Part shown: positions 16,375 through 25,003 of the stretch, in pieces
Numbering within the stretch: position 1 is the first letter of the stretch
How the letters are laid out: each line of letters opens with the position of its first letter
Assembly: GCF_917563925.1 (NCBI RefSeq)
Contig: NZ_CAKJTJ010000022.1
Location: forward strand, 1 to 64,000
Length of the DNA: 64,000 nucleotides
Direction: 5' to 3'
Source: Sutcliffiella rhizosphaerae
GTDB taxonomy: Bacteria > Bacillota > Bacilli > Bacillales > Bacillaceae_I
The notes under the pieces: model-generated
What the model saw: only the letters and a program-made list of their open reading frames with translations
Database searches by the model: none
Told to the model about the DNA's origin: nothing
Translations under genes and position numbers: made by a program

Positions 16375-16608
16375 TCATTTCACCTCACTTCTTGACCAAA
16401 ACCTTTCTTTCCATCATTTTTTTCTTATTTGTGGAAAGTCCTTTTTAATCATTCGAGAACTTGCACTCTTGTAAGCATTATCTATCATAAGGTAAGCAGA
16501 TTACCAAAAATAACCTTTAGACTTATGCCTAACCGACATTCATCTCCCACTTACTCATTGGGCTAAGCCCTACACATTCCTTGAAGTGGGAGTCTTCTGT
16601 CGGGAAAC

Positions 16609-16643
16609 GATAAAAGTGATAAGACTAATAAAACTTTTTTCAT
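16609..16643 (-). pseudogene. Lipoprotein gene, 5' fragment (start codon and signal peptide)
   Basis: ATG at 16641-16643 with AAGGGTG before it opens MKKVLLVLSLLS, the beginning of a lipoprotein signal peptide, and then runs into the left end of the TnpB element. The remainder is at 14742-15145. Confidence 0.65.
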
Positions 16644-16655
16644 TTGTGTACACCC

Positions 16656-16988
16656 TTATTCAATAGCATGATTTTTCTTCCCAATCACTGTCATTTCATC
16701 CTCTGCAATGTAAACAATCAAATTTCCAACAACATCTGTTTCAGTATGATTAAAAGTTACTTCATAAAGTATTTGATTAAGGTGATTGCCACCCAAATAA
16801 CTATTCAATTGATGATCCACGACTACTTTGTTTACATGTGAATCCTTAGGACTAACTAAAATTCTATTACTTTCTTCTTTCGTTAAACTATTAAAGGCAA
16901 CCATTTCTAACGATAGTTTAGCAGAGTGATGATAATCGTATAGTCCACTTACAATTAAAATAGCTAAAAAGACAAAAAGTAATCTCAT
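16656..16988 (-). CDS. Small exported or membrane-anchored protein, 110 aa
   Basis: From the ATG at 16988 (GGAGAG upstream) the protein opens with a single hydrophobic stretch MRLLFVFLAILIVSGLY, then a polar domain of about 90 residues (for example LGGNHLNQILYEVTF, LIVYIAEDEMTVIGKK). It may be a signal anchor protein. Family not recognised. It stands directly upstream of the interrupted lipoprotein gene. Confidence 0.5.
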   Translation of the reverse strand: MRLLFVFLAILIVSGLYDYHHSAKLSLEMVAFNSLTKEESNRILVSPKDSHVNKVVVDHQLNSYLGGNHLNQILYEVTFNHTETDVVGNLIVYIAEDEMTVIGKKNHAIE

Positions 16989-17015
16989 CCAACTCTCCGC
17001 CTCTCTATATACCAA

Positions 17016-17348
17016 TTATACTAATGGACAATTTTCTTCTATTACTTCTTTTTCCTCTGACCAATAACGTATAGGCTTACCATTTTTTCGTGCATACTCG
17101 ATTTCACTTGCTGTACTCTCTCCGATGTAGCCCTTCTCATCCACAACAAATATCTCGTCTGCCATGTCTATTTTTTTATAGTGCATTTCTTTGAAAAGTT
17201 TTACCTGTTCTTGTGTAATCGTTATTCCCTCGCTTTGCTCAAAGAAACCGAGGCTTAGTACGATGTTTCCTTGCAAGGTCAGGGTAGCTTCTGCCATTCT
17301 GAATTCTTTTTTAAATTTTGTTGAACCGCATAGGGTAATTACTTTCAT
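17016..17348 (-). CDS. Nucleoside 2-deoxyribosyltransferase-like protein
   Basis: About 110 aa from the ATG at 17348, chosen because GAGGTAGGATG lies ahead; the 29-codon-longer frame overlaps the upstream gene. MKVITLCGSTKF, the central KIDMADEIFVVDEKGYIGESTASEIEYA and KPIRYW match the short Rossmann-like nucleoside deoxyribosyltransferase/DUF4406 group. These cleave or transfer nucleoside bases, or bind nucleotides. A second, clearer member is at 26586-26966. Confidence 0.6.
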   Translation of the reverse strand: MKVITLCGSTKFKKEFRMAEATLTLQGNIVLSLGFFEQSEGITITQEQVKLFKEMHYKKIDMADEIFVVDEKGYIGESTASEIEYARKNGKPIRYWSEEKEVIEENCPLV

Positions 17349-17364
17349 CTTGCATCCTACCTCT

Positions 17365-18312
17365 CTATTTAAAACGATCCACATAATTACTCTTTTCCAA
17401 AATTTTTTCTGGGGATAATGCCGTCCACTCATCAATAGTAACTTCAGGATTATTATTCAAAAAGTCTTGCATAATATTAAACCCTGCAGCATAACCGTAT
17501 AATCTTGGAAATTCTCCACCACCAAGGATAATCTTTTGATTATCAAGACTAATAGAATCTAAGCTATCTACAATTTTAGCCCAACTAGTTTCTTCTTGTT
17601 GTTGTGTTATAGAATACGTGGTTGCAGTCGGATATAGTCTATGTTTGAAGCTTTCTGCCCGTCCTTCAAATATCATATACTCCAAAAGAGTTGTATACCC
17701 ATGTGTATAATGTCTATCTGTCCAGACACTATGATGATATTCATGTGCCACTGTACCTGCTAAATCTTCTTCTGTTCGATAAAAGTTATCATCATAAAAG
17801 ATGGTAATTTTTCCTGCACCAATATTAACTGCAAGTCCACCTGCGTTTTGATTATAAGGAAGTATACATACATTCGTGTCAGGACCAGATAGTAATTGAG
17901 CAGATTCAATGAGTGACTGCTTAATTATCTGTTCAAGATTAGCACCTGCCATTTTATCAACTAATCTTTCTAAAGCATCTAAATTTGCTGGTGGTTTATT
18001 AATATACTTGTTCATTAATTGAAGGTACTCTCCTTCTCTAAAACATTTATCCCAATTAGGTGTAAATACGTTTTGCATATATAAAACATGTAAGTTTGGA
18101 TCTTCCGCCTCTCTCGCTTTTTCTATGTAAACTCGTAAACTCTCATACAAAGGGATGATTTCAAAATTTTGCTCTCCGGTTTCATGTTGAACTGAAAACA
18201 CTCCTACTTTTTCTTTTTCTTCAGCAATAACCTCCTCCTGCATTTCTCCTTGTTCACAGGAAGTTAAGAAAAGAATAAGTAATAAATTCCAGATAATTAT
18301 ATTAACTTTCAC
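17365..18312 (-). CDS. DUF2268-type zinc protease lipoprotein
   Basis: A 315-aa surface lipoprotein: the signal ends in the lipobox LTSC (Cys19). The C-terminal domain has VAHEYHHSVW, the HEXXH zinc site typical of DUF2268 predicted metalloproteases, followed by EGRAESF, which offers the third ligand. It is anchored outside the membrane and may process surface or extracellular proteins. GTG start after GAGGTG. Its last bases run 17 bases past the start region of the next gene's long frame but not its chosen ATG. Confidence 0.8.
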   Translation of the reverse strand: MKVNIIIWNLLLILFLTSCEQGEMQEEVIAEEKEKVGVFSVQHETGEQNFEIIPLYESLRVYIEKAREAEDPNLHVLYMQNVFTPNWDKCFREGEYLQLMNKYINKPPANLDALERLVDKMAGANLEQIIKQSLIESAQLLSGPDTNVCILPYNQNAGGLAVNIGAGKITIFYDDNFYRTEEDLAGTVAHEYHHSVWTDRHYTHGYTTLLEYMIFEGRAESFKHRLYPTATTYSITQQQEETSWAKIVDSLDSISLDNQKIILGGGEFPRLYGYAAGFNIMQDFLNNNPEVTIDEWTALSPEKILEKSNYVDRFK

Positions 18313-18327
18313 TTAATTCACCTCAAC

Positions 18328-18729
18328 TCATTGAAATTTTTCCCATGCCAAGTGCTCCACATCCTTAAGCTTTTTCACGTCTTTCTTAAACCATTCTATA
18401 TTTCCAGCAAAATGTTCTGAGCATTCAAACTCTATTCTTTTTGCTTTTGTTTGTTGGACGCACCTTAAACACCCTAAAAATATCTTTTCTTTGATGGGGG
18501 ATTCTTTATATATACCAATTTGAGGGACGAGCTCGTAATAATATTCCTTTGCGAGAGAATCAAAATAATTCCTTTTAACAATTTTAGCTATTTTTATATA
18601 AGAATCTGTATCTAGTCCCCAACGAACAGTTACCCATGTCCCCTCTAGGTAGATTTTGAGCTTCATAAAGTTCCCATACTTATCACATGAGACCTTTAAT
18701 ACCTTAAAATTCCTATGCTGGAATGTCAT
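18328..18729 (-). CDS. Hypothetical protein, 133 aa
   Basis: Soluble, basic protein with AGAGGTG before the ATG. Contains LKIYLEGTWVTVRWGL and a Cys pair in FLGCLRCVQQTKAKRIEFEC. No family recognised. It lies 15 bases upstream of the DUF2268 lipoprotein gene in the same direction. Confidence 0.5.
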   Translation of the reverse strand: MTFQHRNFKVLKVSCDKYGNFMKLKIYLEGTWVTVRWGLDTDSYIKIAKIVKRNYFDSLAKEYYYELVPQIGIYKESPIKEKIFLGCLRCVQQTKAKRIEFECSEHFAGNIEWFKKDVKKLKDVEHLAWEKFQ

Positions 18730-18753
18730 ATTTCACCTCTATTAATGATCCAA

Positions 18754-19300
18754 CTATTGTGCGAGATGTACAATGTCATCGATAACATGATTCATTTCTA
18801 TATTGTCTCTTACGAGAAATAAATAGTCTGCCTCTTCTTCAGTCGAAACATCTTCATTTTCTAACTGTTGTCTTTTAAGTAATGCTTCAAAATTATTGGT
18901 GTCTCCTCTGAATATATTCGTGTTCCTGTTACTAGATTTTACTCTTTCAAGCAGAGTATCCTCAGGAACATCAAAATATACAAGGACCCGAAAAAAGTTT
19001 TTCATAGGAAAAAATGTATCCAAAACATGAGATCTAGCATGTTTAGTTCGATTTGAATTACAGATAATTAAGTGATCTTCTGTATTAAATGGCATAATTG
19101 ACGATAAGCTCCGTAATAGCGTGCTTTAGCTTATTAGAACCCTTTTCGGGTTGTAAGCTTTTATAATAAGTATTGATGAACAGAGCATGATCATCCTGGT
19201 CCGACAATAAGGAATTATTCATATTTTTCTCTAGCATTCTTGCAAAAGTTGATTTTCCGCTATGCGTTTTCCCAACTGTCATTATTACAAGTCTTTTCAT
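18754..19300 (-). pseudogene. P-loop AAA_33-like kinase gene, frameshifted
   Basis: The first part (19085-19300) begins MKRLVIMTVGKTHSGKST with a Walker A motif and ends HAITELIVNYAI. The second part (18754-19095) continues in another frame with TEDHLIICNSNRTKHARSH and FRVLVYFDVPEDTLLERV, the rest of a small ATP-dependent kinase like those that modify nucleotides or toxins. The two overlap by 11 bases and neither is complete, so one base has been gained or lost near 19085-19095. No slippery heptamer is visible. Confidence 0.7.
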
Positions 19301-19448
19301 GTTCTACCAGTTAATTACGATAATAATACTTTTTTCGACACCACCAGAAAAAATCCCTTCTTTTTCCATAAATTAAAACCTCTTAAAATAAAAAATATGG
19401 TAAAATATAGTTATAACAGAAATTATCATTTACTAGGATTGGTGACCC

Positions 19449-20327
19449 TTGAGAAAATTTTTAGCAGCTGTGTATTCAACCCTTTTGTTTTCTTTGTATT
19501 ATTTTATTTTAGCACTCATAGAACCGGAGCATATTGGATTCTTTATAATCTTGTTTTCTATATCAATCGCAGGAAATATAATTTATGGCATACCAGTTTC
19601 TTTGTTGTCTGATTATGTAACTAAAAAGCTTACAAAAGGAAGACTATTTAGTGCCGGTATTATTCACATAATATTTGGTTCTCTTCTAGTGTTTTTTATT
19701 GGTGGTTTTGCCTTTTTCGCCATTATTTGTGCAGTACTCTTCTTTTTCTTTGACGAGTTATTAAAAGGGAGCTTTAAAACATTTTGGAAAAAACCGATTA
19801 TAGTAATGGAATTTACGATTGTCATTCTTTTAGGAGTATCATCATCATTTTGGTGGCTTGGATATAATATAGAAGAAACAAGGGAAGAAACGAATACTAT
19901 ATTTTTAATTCCTGATGATTATGAAGGTTCAGTTATGGTATTTTACAATGTACCTGAAGAACCACCTTTGGATAAAGAAGGGGAGTATTCAATTGTTCCA
20001 CTTAAATTAGAGACAATCCCACAATTACATATGACAAATATGGATGAGGTTGCCACGTACAGCACATCTAGCAGACAGGTTTTGGGTTATATAACTGACG
20101 AATATTATTATGTGGATGAAAATGGGGAAAGAATTGCTATTGATGGCTCATGTATCTATCATGCTAATTCTGGATCTGATGGCAACATAGAATATAGTGT
20201 TTACCAAATTAAGGCAAGCGGCTGTGGTGAGAACTTTAAATGGGATGGACATGCACCTTATTTCGATCAAACTAGGGAAGCATTAAAATATTTTAACTAT
20301 GGATATAAAGAAAAAAAGAGTCTCTGA
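19449..20327 (+). CDS. Polytopic membrane protein with extracellular domain, 292 aa
   Basis: Residues 1-140 contain four or five membrane spans; the remaining about 150 residues form a soluble part outside the membrane, with two Cys (GSCIYHANSGSD, KASGCGENFKW) that could make a disulphide. TTG start with a weak GGTG nearby. Family not recognised. Confidence 0.6.
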   Translation: MRKFLAAVYSTLLFSLYYFILALIEPEHIGFFIILFSISIAGNIIYGIPVSLLSDYVTKKLTKGRLFSAGIIHIIFGSLLVFFIGGFAFFAIICAVLFFFFDELLKGSFKTFWKKPIIVMEFTIVILLGVSSSFWWLGYNIEETREETNTIFLIPDDYEGSVMVFYNVPEEPPLDKEGEYSIVPLKLETIPQLHMTNMDEVATYSTSSRQVLGYITDEYYYVDENGERIAIDGSCIYHANSGSDGNIEYSVYQIKASGCGENFKWDGHAPYFDQTREALKYFNYGYKEKKSL

Positions 20328-20434
20328 TTTTCCTTAAGTAGTTCGGTTGTGAAGTAGAAAATATAAAATCACAAGTATTTTAACAAGGGGATTTGACAAG
20401 GATTACTATGATTAAACATTGAAATTAGCAACGG

Positions 20435-20496
20435 TTTTAGCATTGTTTTTACAAGTGGACAACAGTTATTGTCCACAAGTTGAACGTGTGCTAAAA
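20435..20496. promoter_or_regulatory. Nested inverted repeats, possible operator
   Basis: Outer arms TTTTAGCA (20435-20442) and TGCTAAAA (20489-20496) enclose inner arms GTGGACAA (20455-20462) and TTGTCCAC (20469-20476). Both pairs are perfect. The 20328-20632 gap holds nothing else; the block lies about 150 bases before the serine hydrolase gene. Confidence 0.4.
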
Positions 20497-20647
20497 ATAA
20501 GGTCAAGATTTATGCTAATTGTATAACTAATTATCGGTATACCAGAGGAAAATACGGTTTTATGGTAAAATTTAGATATGGAGATTATGTAAGAATGTTC
20601 TTACACAAACGGATGATTTTGATGGCAATTATATGAAAGGAGAAAAT

Positions 20648-21696
20648 ATGGAAAAAAAAACAGAAAATATTTTAGTTTCTAAGAAAAATAGAAGCAGTGA
20701 TTCAAGTACCTTACTTGGTATCGTGAATCAAAACGGGAGACAGATATATTCAGTAGGCATAGACGATAGATCAAATATACCTATTGAAGACAGAATTTTT
20801 GAAATTGGCTCTATTTCAAAGGTTTTTACTGCTGTACTCTTACAGACAATGATACAGGATAATATGGTTCATTTAGATGACTCCGTATTAAAATATCAGC
20901 CGAGTTATAGCCAGGCGTTTTCAAATGATAAAAAAGAAATAACTTTACGAGATCTAATTACCCATCAATCGAATTTGCCAAGAGATGCTACAAATATTAA
21001 AGTTCAAGATAAACTGAATCCGTTTGCATCTTATCAACCAACTGATTTAGACGATTATTTGTCAAACTTTCAGTTAAAAAAGTATAAATACAAATGGAAA
21101 TATTCGAATGTTGGTGTAGGGTTTTTAGGAAATTTACTAGCAAGTGTGCTTGATACAGAATATGAAGATGCAATAAACGAGCGGATTTGTAAACCTTTAG
21201 GTTTGCATAGTACTAGTGTTAATTTAAGTGATAATAACCAACAAAGAGTAATTGTATCGTATATGAAAAACAAAGAAATACCTCCATTTTCAATTCCTGC
21301 TTTACCAGGAGCTGGTGGATTGAAAAGTACATTACACGATATGTTAACGTTTTTAGAAGTAAACTTGGGATTAACGAATAGTCGTTTACAACCAGTTTTT
21401 AAACAAACGCACAAAATACAAAATAATGTTAAAGTTGATAATAATACACAAATGGGATTGGGATGGATGATTTCCAAAGATAAACAGACACAAGATTATA
21501 TTCATTGGCACACTGGTGGTACAGTCGGATTTAATACTTATATTGGAATGAAAAAAGATATGAAAATGGGTATTTTATTGCTACAACTCAAAAACACTCA
21601 TTGTGGAAAATAGTTAATATCCTGTTGGGATTCGGAATAACGATTGGTGAAGAAATTGCCTTAGATGTATTTAATCACTTATTATCAAGGGAATAA
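20648..21696 (+). pseudogene. Serine hydrolase (class C beta-lactamase/PBP-like), 3' frameshift
   Basis: The protein has the SXXK nucleophile motif (GSISKVF), the YXN motif (YSNVGVGFL) and HTGG near the end, so the catalytic core is whole. The frame ends early at 21613 after LLLQLKNTHCGK, but shifting near 21585-21600 gives HSLWKIVNILLGFGITIGEE and on to a stop at 21694-21696, a natural C-terminus. The last about 35 residues are thus lost or altered. No signal peptide is present. ATG at 20648 is chosen for its AAAGGAG site. Activity may survive the tail change. Confidence 0.7.
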
Positions 21697-21790
21697 TTTT
21701 ATCGGAATTCTGAGGATTAATGATTATTAGAAGATAACTTCTTGAACGGAGGGATGTCTTATTTCAAGAATAAATCAATAAAGTTTTAAC

Positions 21791-21820
21791 ACGCAGGGGC
21801 TTTTAAATCCCTGCGTTTTC
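21791..21820 (+). terminator. Terminator after the serine hydrolase gene
   Basis: Stem ACGCAGGG / CCCTGCGT with a 10-base loop, followed by TTTTC. Confidence 0.7.
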
Positions 21821-21928
21821 TTGTGCGATTTCCTTATCTAAATTTATACGATTTATCCTGTTCATTCACTTGTTAATTTGATTTTTCTATCTCTGAACTG
21901 AACTACTTAGATTGTCCAGAGGCTCCTT

Positions 21929-22138
21929 TTATTCTTCCACGAATAACTGTTTTGCCAAGCTATCAATATTTCTTTTTCGTTTTGCTGTTTCGGATTCATT
22001 AATTTCAAAGGTAATAGAAAGCACATCTCCTTCTTTCACTCCTTTAGGTAATACAGAAAGCGGACAATCAAAGGTTTGCCTTTCATATTCAAGCACTGCC
22101 CAGCTACCTTCCAAACGATCGACTATACATTTTTTCAT
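21929..22138 (-). CDS. DUF3006 domain protein
   Basis: A 69-aa protein: VDRLEGSWAVLEYE, VLPKGVKEGDVL and the Arg/Lys-rich end are the DUF3006 pattern, a small beta-barrel-like domain. In many Firmicutes this domain accompanies a secreted ComEC-like metallo-beta-lactamase protein, and such a gene starts 200 bases away on the other strand. Ribosome site GGAGGTGG. Confidence 0.8.
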   Translation of the reverse strand: MKKCIVDRLEGSWAVLEYERQTFDCPLSVLPKGVKEGDVLSITFEINESETAKRKRNIDSLAKQLFVEE

Positions 22139-22339
22139 CTATACCACCTCCATTTTCATCATAACATAAAAAAATCCCCATCCAACTTTAGAATTATATG
22201 ACAAACCATCCTGCTGACCTATTTTAATTATGTGGAAGAAAGATAGAATTAAATTGAAGGAATATACAGATTATTATTGATACTCTGTTACAATTCATTT
22301 GGCTAATCTTTAAAAAGAAATCAACAACAGGAGGTATAA

Positions 22340-23224
22340 ATGAAAAATTCTAAGAGCGTACTGTTTAGAGTTGTATTATTAACCGTATTAGCATTCTCTT
22401 TTCTTTTTCCACAGCAATCACTTTTTGTAAACGCGGCATCCAATTTACAGGTTCACTTTATTGATGTAGGTCAAGGTGATTCAATCCTCGTAAAATTACC
22501 AAATGGGCAAAATATGCTGGTCGACGCTGGGGATAACCATTATGGGTCGACTGTCGTGAATTATCTTAGAAACCAAAATGTAAGCCGTCTTGACTATGTG
22601 GTTGGCACCCATCCACATGCAGACCACATCGGCGGCCTCGATGATGTGATTAATACTTTCTCTATTGGGAAGGTCTATATGCCAAATGCAACAGCTAACA
22701 CAAAAACGTATGAAGATGTATTGTTGGCGATTCAAAATAAAGGACTAACTATTACGAGGGCACGGGCAGGTTTGACCCTTGTTAATACCACTGTGGATGG
22801 AAAAGCACTGCGGGTAAATATGCTTGCACCAGTAAGAGACTCCTATAGTAACACAAACGATTACTCCGCTGTCATTAGAGTCTCGTATGGATCGACTTCC
22901 TTCCTTCTAACTGGAGATGCCGAGCATATTTCGGAGTCAGATATGGTGAATTCTGGTGAACTATTGTCTGCCAATATATTAAAGGTTGGACATCATGGCA
23001 GTAATACTTCCACAACTGATGCCTTTTTGAACAGCGTAAATCCTTCTGTTGCTATTATTTCTGTTGGGGCAGGTAACCGGTATAATCACCCCACACAATC
23101 TACTATCGATAAACTAAAAGCAAGAAACATATCCATTTTCCGAACAGATATGAATGGAAGTGTCATTTTTACTACAACAGGCTCTGGCTGGTTAATTAAT
23201 AAACAAGCATGGTGGCGACCATAG
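22340..23224 (+). CDS. Secreted ComEC/Rec2-like MBL-fold hydrolase
   Basis: A 294-aa exported protein: signal peptide to about Ala33, then an MBL-fold domain with HFIDVGQGDSILV, the zinc motif HPHADH (His91, His93, Asp95, His96), LLTGDAEHISE and KVGHHGSNTSTTDAFL. This is the stand-alone ComEC C-terminal type, whose fold in ComEC is associated with nuclease activity on DNA. It should act outside the cell. AGGAGGT precedes the ATG. The next two genes follow at 16 and 24 bases, forming an operon. Confidence 0.85.
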   Translation: MKNSKSVLFRVVLLTVLAFSFLFPQQSLFVNAASNLQVHFIDVGQGDSILVKLPNGQNMLVDAGDNHYGSTVVNYLRNQNVSRLDYVVGTHPHADHIGGLDDVINTFSIGKVYMPNATANTKTYEDVLLAIQNKGLTITRARAGLTLVNTTVDGKALRVNMLAPVRDSYSNTNDYSAVIRVSYGSTSFLLTGDAEHISESDMVNSGELLSANILKVGHHGSNTSTTDAFLNSVNPSVAIISVGAGNRYNHPTQSTIDKLKARNISIFRTDMNGSVIFTTTGSGWLINKQAWWRP

Positions 23225-23240
23225 AAAGGGGGAGAACTTG

Positions 23241-23819
23241 ATGAGGATCATTCCAAATAGATTTTTTCCGATTTTTGCAGTCTTGCTTGCCCTCCTCTTA
23301 TTCATACCTAACACTGGGCAAGTCCAAGCATCAACTTATTCCTGGAACATTTACAGTAATAACATCCAATATAAAGCTACTGCAGCAACCTTTTACAACA
23401 AATCATGCGGTCAAGTAAATAACGCTACACAAGGCTATTTCAGACTACCAAATACGTATGCTAGCACCAATATCGCAAAATATGAAGTTGGGAATGGCAA
23501 ATTTGTAGATTTAGATTTTGGCAGCTGCTCCACTTACGGAATGACGCATATTCTAGCTCGTCATGCACCAGAGCATTTTATTGGAAACCCGACCACGGTG
23601 CAATCTTTCTTTAATCCAGGTCACAATTTAGGGTACTATGAAAGTATTATCGCTCAAATCGTACATAACAACCGTACCCAAATATTGAATAACGGTTTCA
23701 CAAGCAACGGCACTGTTGTTTATGGAAATACTGCACACGGTCAAGTTCGCCTTGTCGTAAAAGGTGGTAAAGTTATTACCATGTATCCAAACGGCTGGGG
23801 CCTTGGTGAACGTATGTAA
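23241..23819 (+). CDS. Secreted putative RNase toxin (BECR/EndoU-like)
   Basis: A 192-aa exported protein with signal peptide to about Ala30. The mature part has a Cys pair (Cys56, Cys96), then GMTHILARHAPEHF, a loop with NPGHNLGYYESIIAQIV, and the closing strands QVRLVVKGGKVITMYPNG. The HI-x-x-RH and final T-x-YP pattern is that of BECR/EndoU/colicin-type ribonuclease toxins, with His103, Arg107/His108 and Thr180 as candidate active-site residues. This is inferred from pattern only. The ATG at 23241 is better spaced from GGGGGAG than the TTG one codon before. Confidence 0.5.
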   Translation: MRIIPNRFFPIFAVLLALLLFIPNTGQVQASTYSWNIYSNNIQYKATAATFYNKSCGQVNNATQGYFRLPNTYASTNIAKYEVGNGKFVDLDFGSCSTYGMTHILARHAPEHFIGNPTTVQSFFNPGHNLGYYESIIAQIVHNNRTQILNNGFTSNGTVVYGNTAHGQVRLVVKGGKVITMYPNGWGLGERM

Positions 23820-23843
23820 AATACTTTGTTAAGGAGAGGTTAG

Positions 23844-24338
23844 ATGATTACCAGTTATTTTTTAAAACCCCAATATCAAATTGGAATGGCAGTGGAAAGA
23901 ATGGATTGTTTTATCCCTTCTACCAACATCCAGGAAGCACAAAAGCTTCTAAATCTACACCAGCCTATATTTCCTGGAACGTTCCGAATGAAAGTGGGGG
24001 ACATCATCTTTCCTAACAAAATAATCATTGATAGTATCGACTCCTTTTGGTTCGGGGTGCTAACTGCTTTAGAAGCATTACAGGAGCATGATGAATCTTC
24101 CATTCCATTAGTGTATCAACCGTTAGAAATAAAATTAATAAAAGAATCCAATCAGCTCATCATTCGCGTTGTCCATGGAAAAATGACGATGGAGCAGCAA
24201 ACCTTTCCCCTTAATGTGCTGGATTCGCTTCTTACCTGTGCGGAGTCGTTCTTTCAGCATTGTGAACAGATAGGGTTAACAGTAATAAAAAATGAATACG
24301 CTGATATTTGTACGCGGATGAAAGTGTTGAAAAGATAA
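23844..24338 (+). CDS. Candidate immunity protein for the upstream toxin, 164 aa
   Basis: Soluble, acidic, without signal peptide, so it stays inside while the two upstream products leave the cell. TAAGGAGAGG gives a strong ribosome site 24 bases after the preceding gene, and a terminator follows. Sequence such as GVLTALEALQEHDESSIPLVYQPLEIKL resembles small SUFU/Imm-like or DUF-type accessory proteins only vaguely; the family is not recognised. The immunity role is inferred from position and location in the cell. Confidence 0.5.
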   Translation: MITSYFLKPQYQIGMAVERMDCFIPSTNIQEAQKLLNLHQPIFPGTFRMKVGDIIFPNKIIIDSIDSFWFGVLTALEALQEHDESSIPLVYQPLEIKLIKESNQLIIRVVHGKMTMEQQTFPLNVLDSLLTCAESFFQHCEQIGLTVIKNEYADICTRMKVLKR

Positions 24339-24345
24339 TTGTAGA

Positions 24346-24378
24346 ACGAACTCCATAAGGTGGGGTTCGTTTTTTTTG
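24346..24378 (+). terminator. Terminator of the secreted nuclease operon
   Basis: Stem ACGAACTCC / GGGGTTCGT with a 7-base loop and then eight T. Confidence 0.8.
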
Positions 24379-24399
24379 TGTAGATTGGGGAGGATGGTA

Positions 24400-24912
24400 C
24401 CTCGAAAGGTTTGCAGGTTTTTCAGAGGATTTGGTTTATCTCCAAAGGTTTGCTGAATACCTCCAAAGGTTTTGGATTTTCCTCGATAGGTTTGATGAAT
24501 ACCTCCAAAGGTTTTCTGGTTTCCTCTTAAGGTTTCACATTTACCCCGAAAGCTCTGGCGGTGACACTAATATGTATTTTCACTTCTATTTTGAAATGAA
24601 ATCTGGCACTATCTCCAAAGGTTTGCTGATTACCTCTAAAGGTTTTGGATTCTCCTCGATAGATTTGATGAATACCTCCAATGGTTTGCTGGTTTCCTCT
24701 TAAGGTTTCACATTTACCTCCAAAGCTCTGGCGGTGACACTAATATGTATTTTCACTTCTATTTTGAGATGAAATCTGGCGCTATCTCCAAAGGTTTGCT
24801 GAATACCTCCAAAGGTTTTGGATTTTCCTCGATAGGTTTGATGAATACCTCCAAAGGTTTTCTGGTTTCCTCTTAAGGTTTTGCATTTACCTTCAAAGGT
24901 TTTAATTTTTGT
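24400..24912. repeat. Two-level tandem repeat: CTCCAAAGGTTT units inside a 173-bp repeat
   Basis: Units of 20-22 nt built on CTCCAAAGGTTT or CTCGATAGGTTT repeat more than 15 times. On a larger scale the block starting CTCCAAAGGTTTGCTGA recurs at 24440, 24613 and 24786, an exact 173-base period, with the last copy cut short. Each full block also contains one unique segment (CTCTGGCGGTGACACTAATA). The 90-codon open frame through it simply translates the repeat (YLQRF units) and has no ribosome site. Confidence 0.85.
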
Positions 24913-24930
24913 ATCTGTAAGTCAAATAAA

Positions 24931-24966
24931 AGAAAAAGCCCATTGTCGATGAATGACTAAAGGGCT
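24931..24966 (-). terminator. Terminator of the sigma/anti-sigma operon
   Basis: On the minus strand AGCCC and GGGCT pair around a 19-base loop and are followed by TTTTTCTTTT, 38 bases after the anti-sigma stop. Confidence 0.5.
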
Positions 24967-25003
24967 GTGATTATCAACTGGAGTTTATTCAATTAAGTAT
25001 TTG

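Larger units (their letters stand above)
15146..16608 (-). mobile_element. TnpB-only IS200/IS605-group (IS1341-like) element
   Basis: The 1463-bp element carries a full-length tnpB but no Y1 transposase gene. Both ends have subterminal hairpins built from CTCCCACTT / AAGTGGGAG (left end about 16545-16595; right end about 15148-15183, with one bulge). The boundaries follow from joining the split lipoprotein signal peptide: TTTATC precedes the left end and AGGTTCAAT follows the right end, restoring MKKVLLVLSLLS-GSILSGC. There is no target duplication, as expected for this group. Without a transposase it could move only in trans. Confidence 0.8.

Noticed and set aside
24431-24703. 90-codon open frame with YLQRF-like repeats
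   Set aside because: It only translates the 20-22-nt repeat, spans the 173-bp repeat junction, and has no ribosome site.
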